DNA from: Lamellibrachia satsuma
Taxonomy: Eukaryota; Annelida; Polychaeta; Sabellida; Siboglinidae
Assembly: GCA_033239005.1 (NCBI GenBank)
Contig: BSQZ01000004.1
Coordinates: 15,494,007-15,558,006, forward strand
Length of the DNA stretch: 64,000 nucleotides
Direction: 5' to 3'
This document shows positions 32,741 to 44,207 of the stretch, piece by piece; the first letter of the stretch is position 1; each line of letters begins with the position of its first letter. A model generated the notes under the pieces. The model ran no database searches. It saw nothing but the letters and a program-made list of their open reading frames with translations, and was not told where the DNA came from. The position numbers were made by a program, and so were the translations under genes.

Positions 32741-34829
32741 GTCCGTGTGAATAATGACCGCTTCTAGGTACTTAGCAAATGCACTTTTTGGACTGGTAAC
32801 TTATTGGCATAGCAGAAAAGAGTGCTCTGTCCATGCCCCCCCCCCCCGGAGTTTGACATTTGGACAGATTACGTTATTAAAGAGGCTAGCACTGGTCAAT
32901 CTGAGGACGTGAACGCGCCACTCCGTTGACAGTCTTTATAACCAAGCAATCAACTGTGGGGTATGAGTAACGACATGCATTATGCCTTTCAGAGATTGTG
33001 GACATGAAGGTCTTAATAGTGCTGGGGGCCTTCCCTTCATTCTTGAGGTACTGCACAAAACCTGTGTTTGGGGAGGCAGGCCCAGTTGCTCTCGTAGCGT
33101 CTGCCACTACTCGGGCAAAGGTAACATAGGCCTACAATGTAAGCCCTACATGGTATTCAGGACACTATGTGCCAGGGTAGCTAGTGAGTGGGAATCAGTG
33201 CTGGATGTTCCTTTAGGCTGGGCTGGTCAACATATGCATGTTCAACCTGTAACCGCGAGAAAAGTTCCGCAATAACGTTGATCTTACATGGAATGTGCTT
33301 CGCGCGGAAATATATATTATAAGAGGCATGCAACAACCAGTTTGCGAATTAAACACAACAGCTGTTGTTCCCTGCAGTTTGATTTCTGATCACAGCCACA
33401 ACTGGTGTATTGTCTGAAAAAAAGACACCTCGAATAGTCCATACCGGCCCCCTGTGAATGACGGCAAATACGATTGGTAGGATCCCGTTGATTGAAATGT
33501 GTATGTAGTCCCAGGAAGGGGGAGAAATTACCCTGCAACCACGAGTCACCCATGACAGCTCCGTACGCAAAACCACTTGCATATGTTGTAAGACACAACA
33601 CCACATGAAATGATGTAATAGAGGTGAATTCTGGAAGTATTTGTGACTTAACTGAATTGGCTTTGGGAAAAATCAGGTCATGCATGAGTAGAAATTCGCC
33701 TTTCTCTTTCCAGGGGACTAAGCCTAATGGGGTGACTCTGGATTCACAAACACGCTAAATGTAGGCTTCCTTTTTGCAGAAGGAACACCCACGCATGTAT
33801 CAGTCCCCCTTTTTGCATTTGCTTTGTTATCTTCATCATTGTTAGAGGAAAAGCAGAAGCGGGAGCGGCGGGGGCGAGTGCTTCTGGAAGTATATTCACG
33901 AAAGGGCTGGGATAACATAGATGTGTTCGCTGCTTTAGCTTTACATTTCGCATTATCGCTGGACTAGAGAGGGTAGTTACATACATTCCAAGCTGCATCG
34001 ATCCTCTCCCTCCTGACAAGGAACCAGTAGACGTACTCTAACCAAACATGCCCAACCTTCCGTGTATCGTCAGGATGTGGTCATGAGGATTTAAACTGAC
34101 TGCCTTCTTCAGGGTACTTATTTGGTCCTTGTGGCTGCATAAGTCAGAGGTGGAGCCATTCCCCTATCCGATCTACAAGGGCGACTGTCCACTTCCTCTT
34201 TGTGGTGGGAGAGGTCGTAATTTATGCGCAGAATGCGAGTGGGAAAGTATTAATTTGTACATATTTTTTGTATATATGGTACCTGATGTTAATGGTCTCA
34301 AGCTCTTCGCTTCTTGTGGTTGCATCTGTCAAACTGCTCAGCAGGGGAGTCGCTGCAGTGAACTCAGTGTCGGAGGAATTCAACGCCCATTCAGGCGATG
34401 GCGAGTGACGTTTACGCTTCCCTTCTTGCTGCTGCACCTGTTTGGATGGTGCAGGTGGAACGTTACCGGCAGGCTGCTGTTCATCTGGATGGGAAGACGG
34501 GCTAGTGACAGCGGGAACGGGAATCAACTGCTCTCGACGAAACGCCCCAAACTTTTATTCCACCTTCGCCAGCATGGTGGCCAGGAGTACCTCCATATTT
34601 GGTGCGTCAGGGTTCGGGCCTCACACGCTGGTTCATCAGGCGCACTGCCTGAAGCGTTCTCAGTCTTCATGGCCTGCCCCTGCGCCATCAATTGTTTCGA
34701 GATGATCTGGAACGCAGCATCATTGAGCAGTCCGCTACCCACCGGTAGGACGCCCCATACGGCCACAAGTGTGAAGTAGTTGGCCATTGAAATCCATATT
34801 GCATTGCCTGTTGCATGATACATCAACAT
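32741..34829 (-). mobile_element. DIRS-like retrotransposon, 5' two thirds (copy D)
   Basis: Read on the minus strand from 34,829 downward. ORF1-like: MLMYHATGNAIWISMANYF, then IPVPAVTSPSSHPDEQQPAG and KRKRHSPSPEWALNSSD (34,222-34,829). Reverse transcriptase/RNase H: KGEFLLMHDLIFPKANSV, LTTYASGFAYGAVMGDSWLQ (RNase H D-A-S-G replaced by Y-A-S-G) and FFSDNTPVVAVI (33,317-33,720). Tyrosine recombinase N-terminal domain: GFVQYLKNEGKAPSTIKTFM (32,886-33,107). The order gag-like, RT-RH, tyrosine recombinase is that of DIRS elements. Frameshifts make it inactive, and the recombinase catalytic half is missing. Confidence 0.82.
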
Positions 34830-36160
34830 TCAATCAGTGAAATTGCATTGACAGCTGTGGCACCAGCGTTATTTTGTATTTTGTTAGTGTTGATGATTGT
34901 ACAATGAACACATAGAGTGGCCGTGTTCAAAATATTATATACTTAACAGGATGTCGTGTTCACTACTGTGGTGACTTATTTCCACAAACCTTGTTTAAAC
35001 AAAGTTTGCTTAAGTGCTAAGTAGCACATATACGTAACAATAACATAACCAGATACTTAGTAATGACATCTGGGTATTGTGGGTTATATTAATTAGGCAG
35101 GGATCTCTCTGAGGACCTGGTGATAATTTTTGGTGTGCCGTTTAAAAAAAATACTTGTTAAAATAAGCGTACTTTAGTGTATTTGAAATATGCCAGCCGG
35201 AAGTGCATGTTAAATAACCTTGTCTTGAAACCTGCCACCAGTAAAGACTACCCGTATTACAACACATGACTGCTGATTAGGGCAGCACCAGCTGTGCACA
35301 CAAAGGGGCCAAGACGAAGCCAAAGTTCAAAGCCGTCTGCCTGTGCAGCCGTTAATTGTTGCGGATTTCTGCACAACGTCACCGACGTGATGGGCAACCT
35401 GTGCTTGATCTTACTTGATCTTGTTTGATCGTATTATCACCGCCAATCACTTCTTATTACACGCAAATTCGTTGACGATCTTGTCTCCTATCACCGTGGC
35501 GTTCTTTGTGATCATCACCAAGCTACGCCAGCTTCGGAAGAAGACCACCCACAGTTATATCCTGTAATCGACCAATCCAACATCACGACATATCTCTCTG
35601 TGTGTGAGCCCATCACCCGATCTCTCAGTGATGTAGGTGGACTGCTTATCCACCATAACGCACCACTTGTGTAGTGTACATTCACCAAACTCCCGCGTAC
35701 TCCATAGTGGGATCAGCAACTTGAGTTGAGTTGAAACATGAGGTTTGTCGCTGTGAACTCCGCCGGCGACGCAGCAGAACTGATGACCACCAGTTAAGTT
35801 ATGCCGAGCTTCGTGATGGACATTGTTGAACTCTAGCTTCTACGCAAGCAGATTATTATTGTAAAGAGATCGAATCTCGTCTTTCAGAAATATAAGAGTT
35901 GACATTCCTGACCTCTCGGCGATTCATTGCACGTTGCAACTTGCCTAGCCACCTGACATTCGATTGAAGACGACGAATCGGAGCAATAAACATATCAGTG
36001 CCACTGTGACATGTGAAGATATCTGATCGTTGCGGTTGTCAGAGCTCTTTCGGGTGACACGAACTATGTTGTCTAGAGGTACAGTGAACACGTTGGTGCC
36101 ATCATCGACAAACATTCAGCAATAAAGACGCTCGCAGTGATTTCACGATTCCACATGGTC
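34830..36160. repeat. Duplicated non-coding segment, partner of 44,208-46,330
   Basis: gttatattaattaggcaggg, aagacgaagccaaagttcaa, cttcggaagaagaccaccca and many other phrases recur in the same order at 45.3-46.3 kb. It joins the DIRS-like ORF1 end to an L2-like fragment in both places, so the unit was copied as a block. It may be 5' untranslated sequence of one of these elements. Confidence 0.8.
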
Positions 36161-36164
36161 TGGT

Positions 36165-36485
36165 ACAATTGACATACAATTGGAGAAGTGTCCAAGATGA
36201 CAATTGGAGTATAATGCATATTACATCATCAATTCGATGTGCAAAACTTGAATACCATACCAATAAAATCGCCGATGCATCTGGTGACCAGAAGGAACTG
36301 TTCAGCACACCGATGACAATTCACTGCTCCCGCCATGGAACACACCTGCAATGCGTTTTTTTAAATGGTTTTTTTGAACAGATGTCTCGAATTCGCTGCC
36401 TACTCCCTGAGAATGTCAACAATATTGATGTCGCCATTGGAAACGCAACACCAGAATGTGAAGTAACTGCTTTTAGTTGACAATG
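36165..36485 (+). pseudogene. L2-like linker fragment
   Basis: The plus strand reads ITSSIRCAKLEYHTNKIADA, then FLNGFFEQMSRIRCLLPENV and NNIDVAIGNATPECEVTAFS before a stop. This matches the segment between endonuclease and reverse transcriptase of L2-type elements (compare 28,440-29,000 and 46,370-46,645). Confidence 0.7.
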
Positions 36486-36875
36486 TCAAGTTGAAATGAA
36501 ATCATACACCGACTGCCTCACAAACACGTACAACGGCTGCAGAGAATTGGGCGGGTGGCCACGTGGATGTTATTGTGGATGGCATCACGAAATTGGTTTT
36601 CACAAATATTATAATAGTACAAGTCACTAAAAACACTATCTTGTTCATTCCAGCAATGGAAATAACAAACCCACAAGTTTGAACAACGCCAATACTACTA
36701 TCATACAACACAGTACAGTGTGATGTTGCTCAAAGGCTATCCATTGAATAACTTTGTTTTTATATAGCTAAACAATGAACTCGACAATGTGTACAGTCGT
36801 TGTTCATTGTCCAATTATATATTCATAAAGAAAATAGCATTATTATTACACTTATTGTTCTAATGATTGCATTAG
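36486..36875. other. Duplicated spacer, partner of 46,650-47,040
   Basis: gcgggtggccacgtggatgt to ccattgaataacttt recurs at 46,708-46,925 with small indels. One frame in the partner (46,697-46,915) is open for 72 codons but is broken here, so I do not call a gene. Confidence 0.6.
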
Positions 36876-37253
36876 ATGTCATCACTGTCCACGCTCAATG
36901 CATTGTCTGACTCATCATCTGTTGACGTCGCTCCCACACTGTCCCCATCGTCCGTAGCAGTGGCTGCGAGGGATTCTGGCACTAGTCAAGCTCCAAACAG
37001 TTTTCAGTCTCGTTCCAACAGTACTCGGTGGTACTCGCCTCACCATTCGGATCAGTCTGGTTGCCCCTCTTCCACATGCTTGCACAGAGTGGGCCCTTTT
37101 GATATGACTAGCAAGCATTTGTTCACTTATATCCCGTTTTTGTACAGTTGGCATTGCATTACAGACTCGTCCTCGGGAATTTTAAAAGGGAGGTTCAGAA
37201 ACAATCAGCTTGGGATTACTGGGCTGATTTCTAAAGAAAATGTTACAACTTAA
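36876..37253 (+). CDS. Unrecognised Ser-rich ORF kept in two duplicates
   Basis: 125 codons starting MSSLSTLNALSDSSSVDV, with Ser/Pro-rich text and WYSPHHSDQSGCPSSTCLH. The duplicate at 47,044-47,538 keeps the same start and about 100 residues of the same frame, although nearby spacer frames are broken by indels. I do not recognise a domain. No signal peptide or transmembrane segment is convincing. The minus strand is also open for 79 codons in both copies. It may be a transposon ORF1 remnant. Confidence 0.3.
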   Translation: MSSLSTLNALSDSSSVDVAPTLSPSSVAVAARDSGTSQAPNSFQSRSNSTRWYSPHHSDQSGCPSSTCLHRVGPFDMTSKHLFTYIPFLYSWHCITDSSSGILKGRFRNNQLGITGLISKENVTT

Positions 37254-37379
37254 AAGAATTCTCAAAAAGGGAGTTCATTTGTTCCCCTCCGAGGACGAAC
37301 ATGAACTATGTTTTGATTCCTATAGAAAATATCCTATGGTATATTATCATGGACTGAAGTAATTGTTATGATCGACATT

Positions 37380-37550
37380 TTGAGGGGTCATGTTTGATGG
37401 GACGCACTTCGCTGACTCCAGTCCTACCTCACCGACCAAACACAGAGCGTCATATTTGACTCATCTTCCCAGCAATATCCAACTGCGGATTCCACAGGGT
37501 ATTAGTTTTTGGTCTCCTCTTTTATGTTTCCTAGTTGATTGTTGGTTAGG
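37380..37550 (+). pseudogene. L2-like reverse transcriptase scrap
   Basis: Frames read SYLTDQTQSVIFDSSSQQYP then, shifted, FHRVLVFGLLFYVS, equivalent to S-Y-L-T-x-R-x-Q-x-V followed by V-P-Q-G-S-V-L-G-P-L-L-F. It is about 150 bp and directly precedes the LRR intron homologous to 20,714-21,060. Confidence 0.6.
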
Positions 37551-37880
37551 CAAACTGCAAGCGTAACCATCCTACTGGTTTATAATATGACGGAACTACT
37601 TTATTGGCTTTGTTCAGCTTGACTACATTGCAGTTGTGGCTCAAACGTATCATATACTTTTTTATCACATAACGGTTTCTTTGTTATTTGCATGTATCGA
37701 TTCCATGTTAATTGAATGTAACATTTTCATATTTAGGCATAATGTCAATGGATAAATACATTGGGCTGAATGGAATATCAATTTGATATGGTATGCAAAT
37801 CATCAATACTTTTTACAATTTACTGTAACATAACAAATTTAATGTGCTGGGAATCAGGAGGTGTATGAATTATATTGCAG

Positions 37881-37964
37881 CTTGGACTACTGCAGAATTG
37901 GAGTTGGTGGCATGTTGGCCATGGCTACAGCCCTTTCTCACTGTCCAAATGTTGAGACACTCAG
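37881..37964 (+). CDS. LRR exon 7 (Cys-type, 84 bp)
   Basis: Acceptor tatattgcag, donor gttagt, 84 bp. Joined to exon 6 through AA+C (Asn). It reads LDYCRIGVGGMLAMATALS then HCPNVETL, closest to exon 5. It leaves with AG, completed to Arg by the A that opens exon 8, where its sisters leave with TG (Trp). It is open with no indel despite being surrounded by transposon debris, which argues that the repeat is still under constraint. Confidence 0.9.
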
Positions 37965-38028
37965 GTTAGTTGGATATATGTGTAATTTTTTGTATGACCT
38001 GTAATTTTTTATATCATGTTTTGATATG

Positions 38029-38490
38029 ATTTTGTACTGTGTTCTGGCCCACTCAGCCTACTGTTACGTTTCCCATTGGTCACCATGTTAACGTTTTGCA
38101 CGATTATAAGAAAACGAGACCATGTAAAATTCTGAAACTTCTTACCTGCCGTTGTCATCATCTCATTGACATGCTGGTTGAGTTCAGTCAAAATCACACA
38201 TTTCTAACTCTTTTAAAATGCATAAACGTGTCATACCCGTCAATGTTTACACCAATTTCTGTCAGAATGTCAATAGAGTCGATGCCTCCATTAGAAATGC
38301 ACCGCCAGAATGTGAATTAATTACTTTTGAGCTTGCCACTGACACTGAAATCAGGACACTGTTGCAGTCATCGTCAGTGAAATTATCAATCTACAATTTG
38401 AGTGGTGTCATTACACCCAACCAACACACAACCAAATTCTTAAAGATTAATTTTGAATTTTCTTTGAAACAGAACTTATTGATATGACAT
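38029..38490 (+). repeat. Solo fold-back arm joined to an L2-like linker
   Basis: 38,029-38,265 matches the spacer and right arm of the fold-back at 23,980-24,210 (cctactgttacgtttcccat, caccatgttaacgttttgca). At cagaatgtcaatag it switches to L2-like linker sequence reading NVNRVDASIRNAPPECELIT and TEIRTLLQSSSVKL. The whole lies between LRR exons 7 and 8, an intron that in the sister pair (exons 5-6) is only 264 bp, so it is an insertion into that intron. Confidence 0.8.
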
Positions 38491-38666
38491 CGTGGAGAAA
38501 CATCCAGTATGTACAGTTTCGTTTCTTTGAAGGTTCTTGCGTGGATGTTAATGATATCATACTGTAATAGTAATTATATAACCCATCGTTGCTGCCATAC
38601 ATGTAATGAATTATATGTTGCGAATGATATTCATATTTTAAGAATAATATACACAACATTGTGCAG

Positions 38667-38753
38667 ATTGTCAGAGAACGACATAAGTGATCCTACGGCC
38701 GGCAAAGCTCTGGGTGACTCCATCAAGGAGATGACATCTTTGAGAGAATTGGA
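38667..38753 (+). CDS. LRR exon 8 (Asn-type, 87 bp)
   Basis: Acceptor ttgtgcag, donor gtaagt, 87 bp. It reads LSENDISDPTAGKALGDSI then KEMTSLREL and leaves with GA, completed to Asp by exon 9. Intron sequence on both sides is homologous to that around exon 6, including the DIRS junction 133 bp downstream. Confidence 0.92.
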
Positions 38754-40599
38754 GTAAGTAGTTAATTTATATAGTTCATATTGAGTGTATTGCTGTTGTG
38801 GTACCAATTATATCTATCCTGTAATTCTGAACTTTTGATCACGCAATGGTTTCTTTGTTGTTTGTATGGATTGGTTCAATGGTAGACCACCTGCATCTCT
38901 CATAACCGACATAGAACGGGTTGATGCGGCTTCACCTGGAGGGTCAGCCATGGTCGAATTCGGTTAATGGTGACTAAATGGGGATGGACACACTCCTTAT
39001 TGTTGTCAAGGTTAAACCACTCTTCAAGCAAAGCACATCCTTCAGACACATGGGCGGGTAACTTACAAACGCTGGTGAGCCAGTGGATGTCGACGGTCCA
39101 GCTGTGGGACCGGGCGGGGTTCATTTAACGTTTTGTCTGATCATAAGAAAATTGGACCATCAAAAATTCTGAATTTTTTTCACAGAAACTGCAATCATCT
39201 TATTGTCATAATGACCATGCTTTGCTAAAATCACATAATATTTCCAGTTCTTTTTAAACGCCCCCACATGCGATGCCCATCAATGTTTACAAAAATATCC
39301 ATGTATGCCTGCGGCCACGTGGCGTATAACAGGAAAACTCAATAAACCCCTTGCCTGATAAACTCTAAAAAAATGCACTATTTCACAACCAATAACTTCT
39401 ACAAACAAACCTGTGAATGTGTCTGCTCATTTAGGGGTCGTTCAAAATTGTCAACATTAATAAAAGAGTACAGACAGTACTCTTTTTATGACTCCCCCTC
39501 CCCCCAAAAGAGTCCTATGAAAATGTTGATTCGGGGGGTTTGCTAGATATTATAACATAAATTGTGTGTGCAGTTTAGTTCAATACGTACTAATAGCCTG
39601 AACATAAAAAAATATTATCAATATTAAAAATAAAGAAAATAACACTTTTTATAACACAAACATCAATTATTATTAGTCTTAACACATAAGTGACATGTTG
39701 TTTGTGTGTGTTGACAACATAAATCATTGCTGGCGAAGCTGATGGCTCTGTGCCATCATGGCTGTTTCTCCCGATTAAGGACGAATGCGTTAACACAATG
39801 GTAATACAAACATGTTGGAGTCTTGGACATGTCAAATAGTATCTAAACAAAGGTTCATGTTCCTTGAAATGCTCCATTGCTCAACCGTTAACGAAAAACT
39901 TGCAAAGGGTGCACAGACGTAAAGGGGGGGGAGCAGTTCGCTGAAGTTCACCGGTTGTCGCATCAGACCGACCTTATCCGAAGAAAAACTAGTTGAGCAG
40001 ATACACATTAAGCGTAAAAAACAATTGGATGCGTTAAACAATATTTAAATAAGGTTTAAATCACTTGAGACCTCTCACTGTTCAACCAGGAAGAGAAAAC
40101 TTAAATGCGAAACACCCACAGGATGAACAGACAGAACGAGTAGTTCACTGATGATCATTACGTGTCACGTTGGACCGGTTTTGTCGGAAAAACCTGGTTA
40201 AGCAATATGCTAGAAACGTAGGCGATACTTTATTCGTTGTAGTATTATTACGACAATATACAAAGTTATGCTACTCTAGTAGCTAAAAACAGACTGTTGC
40301 ATCATGATGTCGACATTAAAAAAGCGTACGAAGGCCTCCGACCCCTCCCCCTAGCGTACAGAATGTACACTTCCGATAATGTTGACAATTTTGAACAACC
40401 CCTTACACGTATGTCACATCATAAGAATGTCGATGTTGAATCTGAGGGAGTGATCATCACTGCCACAAGAGTTGTTCCGTAGATGCTGTCACGTCACGTT
40501 GTTGCATCTGAGGGAGTGATCATCACAGTCACATTCTATATGGGCTGGCGTACGCTTCGTAGATCAGTGCAGACATAAAAGACAAGCCATACTTGCGTG

Positions 40600-41040
40600 T
40601 AGTCAGGTGTGACCAGTGGAAGTTTTGCTAGATATTGACTCTACCTGGATATACTTCCAATAGCTGTCAGAATGCCAGTGTCCCATGGTTTTAATCTGTT
40701 CGGAAGAGAAACCTGACTTGGCTTGCATGTGACAGCACCTATACGACAACAATGTGGCGAGATGTTCTTCTCTACCAAGTCTGTGAACGATGACCGCTTC
40801 TAGGTACTTAGCAAATGCAGTTTTTTGGTTTGGTAACTTGTTAGCGTAGCAGAAAAGAGTGCCCTGCCCATGCCCCCTCCCGAATTTGATATAATTTACC
40901 ATCCGACGGCATGGACAAGCTGTTTTCTCTGTCGGGAGAACGTCCAGTTTGAAAGGAAAACCAACACTATTTTTGTTTGACCGGAATACCAGACGTAATT
41001 TACAGGGTTTTATGCGACAGTGGGATGCGAAGAGGTCATG
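40600..41040 (-). pseudogene. DIRS-type tyrosine recombinase, catalytic half (copy C)
   Basis: The minus strand contains MVNYIKFGRGHGQGTLF, KTAFAKYLEAVIVH, a damaged H-x-x-R segment, then FSSEQIKTMGHWHSDSYWKY followed by IQVES and a C-terminal SSKTSTGHT stop. G-H-W-H-S-D-x-Y-x-x-Y-I is the second-His and nucleophilic-Tyr region of tyrosine recombinases. Together with H-C-C-R in copy B the catalytic set is recognisable across copies, though no single copy is intact. Confidence 0.8.
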
Positions 41041-41212
41041 AGGGCTAGCTACCTACCCTTAAAAAACCAAAGAATATCAGACTGAACACTGCACGAAACA
41101 AGGTGATAGTGTAGGAAGAACATTTGGACAGAGGAACCGATTGAATGATAAGGGACACATCACGTCATTAAAGAGGCTGGCGCAGGTCAATCTGAGGACG
41201 TGAACGCATCAT

Positions 41213-41488
41213 TCACTTGACAGTCTTTACAACCAAACAACCTGCTGTGGGGTAAGAGTAACGACATGCTTTGTGCCATTTGGAGATGGCAGAAATGAAG
41301 GTCTTAATAGTGCTCGATGCCTTCCCTTCATTTTTGAGGTGCTGCACAAAAGCTGTGTTTCGGGAGACAGGCAGGTAACGCCTCATTCTATCTAGATATC
41401 CTATGTGCCAGGGTAGCCAGTGAGTGGGAATCAGTGCTGGCTGTTCCTCTCGGCTGGGCTGGACGATGCATGCATGTTCAACCTGCAA
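41213..41488 (-). pseudogene. DIRS-type tyrosine recombinase, N-terminal domain
   Basis: The minus strand reads VSRNTAFVQHLKNEGKASST then IKTFISAISKWHKACRYSYP, the core-binding helix bundle of phage-integrase-like recombinases (x-Y-L-K-x-x-G-x-S-x-x-T-I-x-x-Y). A second copy lies around 42,390-42,550 with more damage, and a third at 32,886-33,107. Confidence 0.8.
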
Positions 41489-42624
41489 CCGCGAGATAGT
41501 GAGATAAGATCTGCAATAACGTTGATCTTACCCGTAATGTTTTTCACGCGGAAATAGATATGGACTGATGATTTTCACAGCCATGCTTAGGTCTAATGTT
41601 GGACATTTTGAACGACCTCTTACACGTATGTCACATCATAAGAATGTCGATGTTGAATCCGAGGGACTAAACATCACTGCCACAGGAGTTGTTCCGTAGA
41701 TGCTATCACGTCACGTTGTTGCATCTGAGGGAGTGATCATCACAGCCACATTCTATATGGACTGGCGTACGATTCACAGATCAGTGCAGACATGAAAGAC
41801 AAGCCATACTTGCGTGTAGTCAGGTGTGACCAGTGGATGTTTTGCTAGGTATTGACTCTTCCTGGATATACTTCCGATAGCAGTCAGAATGCCAGTGTCC
41901 CGTGGTTTTAATCTGTTCGGAAGAGAAACCTGACTTGGCTGCCATGTGGCTGCACCTATACGACAACTATGTACTTAGCAAATGCAGTTTTTTTGACTGG
42001 TAACTTATTAGCATAGCAGAAAAGAGTGCCCTGCCCATGCCCCCCACCCCTGAGTTTCATACAATTTACCATCCGATGGCTTGGACAAACTGTTTTCCCT
42101 GTGGGGAGAACATCCAGATTGAAAGCACGCCCAACACTATATTTGTTTGACCGGAATATCAGACGTCATTTACAAGCTTTTATGCGACACCAGGATACGG
42201 AGAGGTCATGAGGGCTAGCTGTTACATCACCTACCTTTAGAACATCAGACTGAACATTGGCGAAGCAATGTGACAGTGTAGGAAGAACATTTGGACAAAT
42301 CACGATATTAAAGAGGCTGGCGGTGGTCAATCTGAGGACGTGAACACGCCACTTCATTGACAGTCATTACAACCAAGCAATCAACTGCCTTGCGGACATG
42401 AAGGTCTTAATAGTGCTCGGTGCCTTCCCTTCATTCTTGAGGTGGTGCACAAAAGCTGTGTTTGGGGAGGCAGGCAGGTAGCGCTTCTGCACTAATTTTA
42501 CAGTTTACCTTGTCCAGTTGCTCTCGTAGCATGTGCCACTGCTCGGGCAATGGCAACATCCATGGTATTCAGGGCACTATGTTCCAGGGTAGCCAGTGAG
42601 TGGGCATCAGTGTTGGATGTTCCT

Positions 42625-43327
42625 TTAGGCTGGGCTGGTCAACATATGCATGTTCAACCTGCATCTGCGAGAAAAGTTCCGTAATGATGTTGATTTTACA
42701 CAGAATGTGCTTCGCGCGAAAATAGATATTATAAGAGACATGCAACAACCAGTTTGCGACATAAACACATCAGCTGTGTTCCCTGCAGTTTGACTGTTGA
42801 TCACAGCCACAACTGGTGTATTGTCTGAAAAAAAAAAGACACGTCGATTAGTCTATTCTGGCCCCCAGTGAATTATGGCAAATACGATTGGTAGGATCTC
42901 GTTGATTGAAATGTGTGTGTAGTCCCAGGAAGGGGGAGAAATTACCCTGCAACCACGAGTCACCCACGACAGCTCCGTGCGCAAAACCACTTGCATCTGT
43001 TGTAAGACACAACACATCAGATGATGTAATAGAGTTGAATTCTGGAAGTATTTGTGACTTAACTGAATTGGTTTTGGGAAAAATCTGTTGTAAGACACAA
43101 CACATCAGATGATGTAATAGAGTTTAATTCTGGAAGTATTTGTGACTTAACTGAATTGGTTTTGGGAAACTCAGGTCATGCATGAGTAGAAATTCGCCTT
43201 TCTCTTTCTTGGGGACTAAGCCTACTGATGTAAAGGGGCCTGCAATCCATCGTTTAGCATTGTCTTTCGTCAGCTTCTTCTGCACTGTGGCTACGTTATC
43301 TGTGATGGACTTGATTTTCACAGCCAT
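42625..43327 (-). pseudogene. DIRS-like reverse transcriptase and RNase H
   Basis: Minus strand: WIAGPFTSVGLVPKKEKGEF then LLMHDLSFPKP (finger/palm entry of DIRS reverse transcriptases, G-P-F-x-x-x-x-L-V-P-K-K), followed by LTTDASGFAHGAVVGDSWLQ, where D-A-S-G is the first RNase H aspartate motif (intact here, lost in copy D), and a D-N-T-P-V-V segment at about 42,800. Most of the reverse transcriptase palm is absent: the sequence passes straight from S-F-P-K to RNase H, so it carries a large internal deletion. Confidence 0.8.
42996..43171. repeat. 88-bp tandem duplication inside DIRS copy C
   Basis: tctgttgtaagacacaac at 42,996 recurs at 43,084, and the intervening block including aatagagttgaattctgg is present twice with one or two differences. 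Copy D has the block once, so this duplication is specific to copy C. Confidence 0.92.
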
Positions 43328-43529
43328 GCTTAAGTGGAACTGACGGAATAGTGGAAGATCATCAGTGAAACCTGCAACTAAAGTGTTGGTTAGCTTCTTC
43401 TCATAGTCTTAGTCCTGCAACAGCAGTTACAAAACGTTAGGTTTTCTGGCGCTGGTACAACGTGACCGGTCATAGTTGTTGAAAACCGAATCAGTGCATC
43501 GTCGCTGACCCGTGTGGAAAATTCAAATT

Positions 43530-44207
43530 ATTTTAGGGGTGACTTTGCACTATGTCTTGGTGTAAGCCAGATTGGATTCACAAACGCGCTAAATGTAGCC
43601 TTCCTTTTTGCAGAATGAACACCCACGCGTGTGTCAGTAGTCCCTCTTTGTACATATGCTTTGTTATCATCATCATTGTTAGAGGAAAAGTAGAAGCGGG
43701 AGCGGTGGGGGCGAGTGCTTCTGGAAGTATAGTCACGAAAGGGCTGGGATAACACAGATGTGTTCGCTGCTTTAGCTTTACATTTCGCTTTATCGCTGGA
43801 CTAGAGAGGGTAGTTAAATACATTCCAAGCTGCATCGATCCTCTCCCTCCTAACAAGGAAACGGTAGTCGTACTGTAACCAAACATGCCCAACCTTCCGT
43901 GCATCGTCAGGATATGGTCATGTAGATTTAAACTGACTGCCTTCTGTCGGTGGCCAGGAGTACCTCCAGATTTGGTGCGTCAGGGTTCGGGCCTCACACG
44001 CTAGTTCATCATGCGCACTGCCTGAAGCGCTCTTCTCAGTCTTTTCTTGGCCCGCCCCTGCGCCGTCGATTGTTTCAAGATGATCTGGAACGCAGCATCA
44101 TTGAGCAGACCGCTACCAACCAGTAGGACGCCCCATACGGCCACAAGTGTGAAGTAGTTGGCCATTGAAATACACATTGCATTGCCTGTTACATGATACA
44201 TCAACAT
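43530..44207 (-). pseudogene. DIRS-like ORF1 (gag-like), shortened
   Basis: It starts MLMYHVTGNAMCISMANYF like copy D (34,829), but the middle is deleted at about 43,945. It later continues as SSNNDDDNKAYVQRG and TRVGVHSAKRKATFSAFVNP. No enzymatic motif; placement upstream of the reverse transcriptase identifies it. Confidence 0.6.

Larger units (their letters stand above)
38887..44207 (-). mobile_element. DIRS-like retrotransposon, most complete copy (C)
   Basis: About 5.3 kb. On the minus strand: ORF1-like (43,530-44,207), reverse transcriptase/RNase H (42,625-43,327), tyrosine recombinase twice (41,830-42,600, and again 40,600-41,490), then the 3' region with the 26-bp inverted pair (39,434-39,459; 40,377-40,402, one mismatch). 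The duplicated recombinase block (40,440-41,560 against 41,690-42,400) suggests an internal duplication or two overlapping insertions. All ORFs contain frameshifts. The size and gene order fit DIRS1-type elements, which lack an integrase and a DDE transposase. Confidence 0.82.

Noticed and set aside
34129..34779. 216-codon plus-strand frame
   Set aside because: Antisense to the DIRS-like ORF1, which recurs at 43.5-44.2 kb and fits the DIRS gene order.
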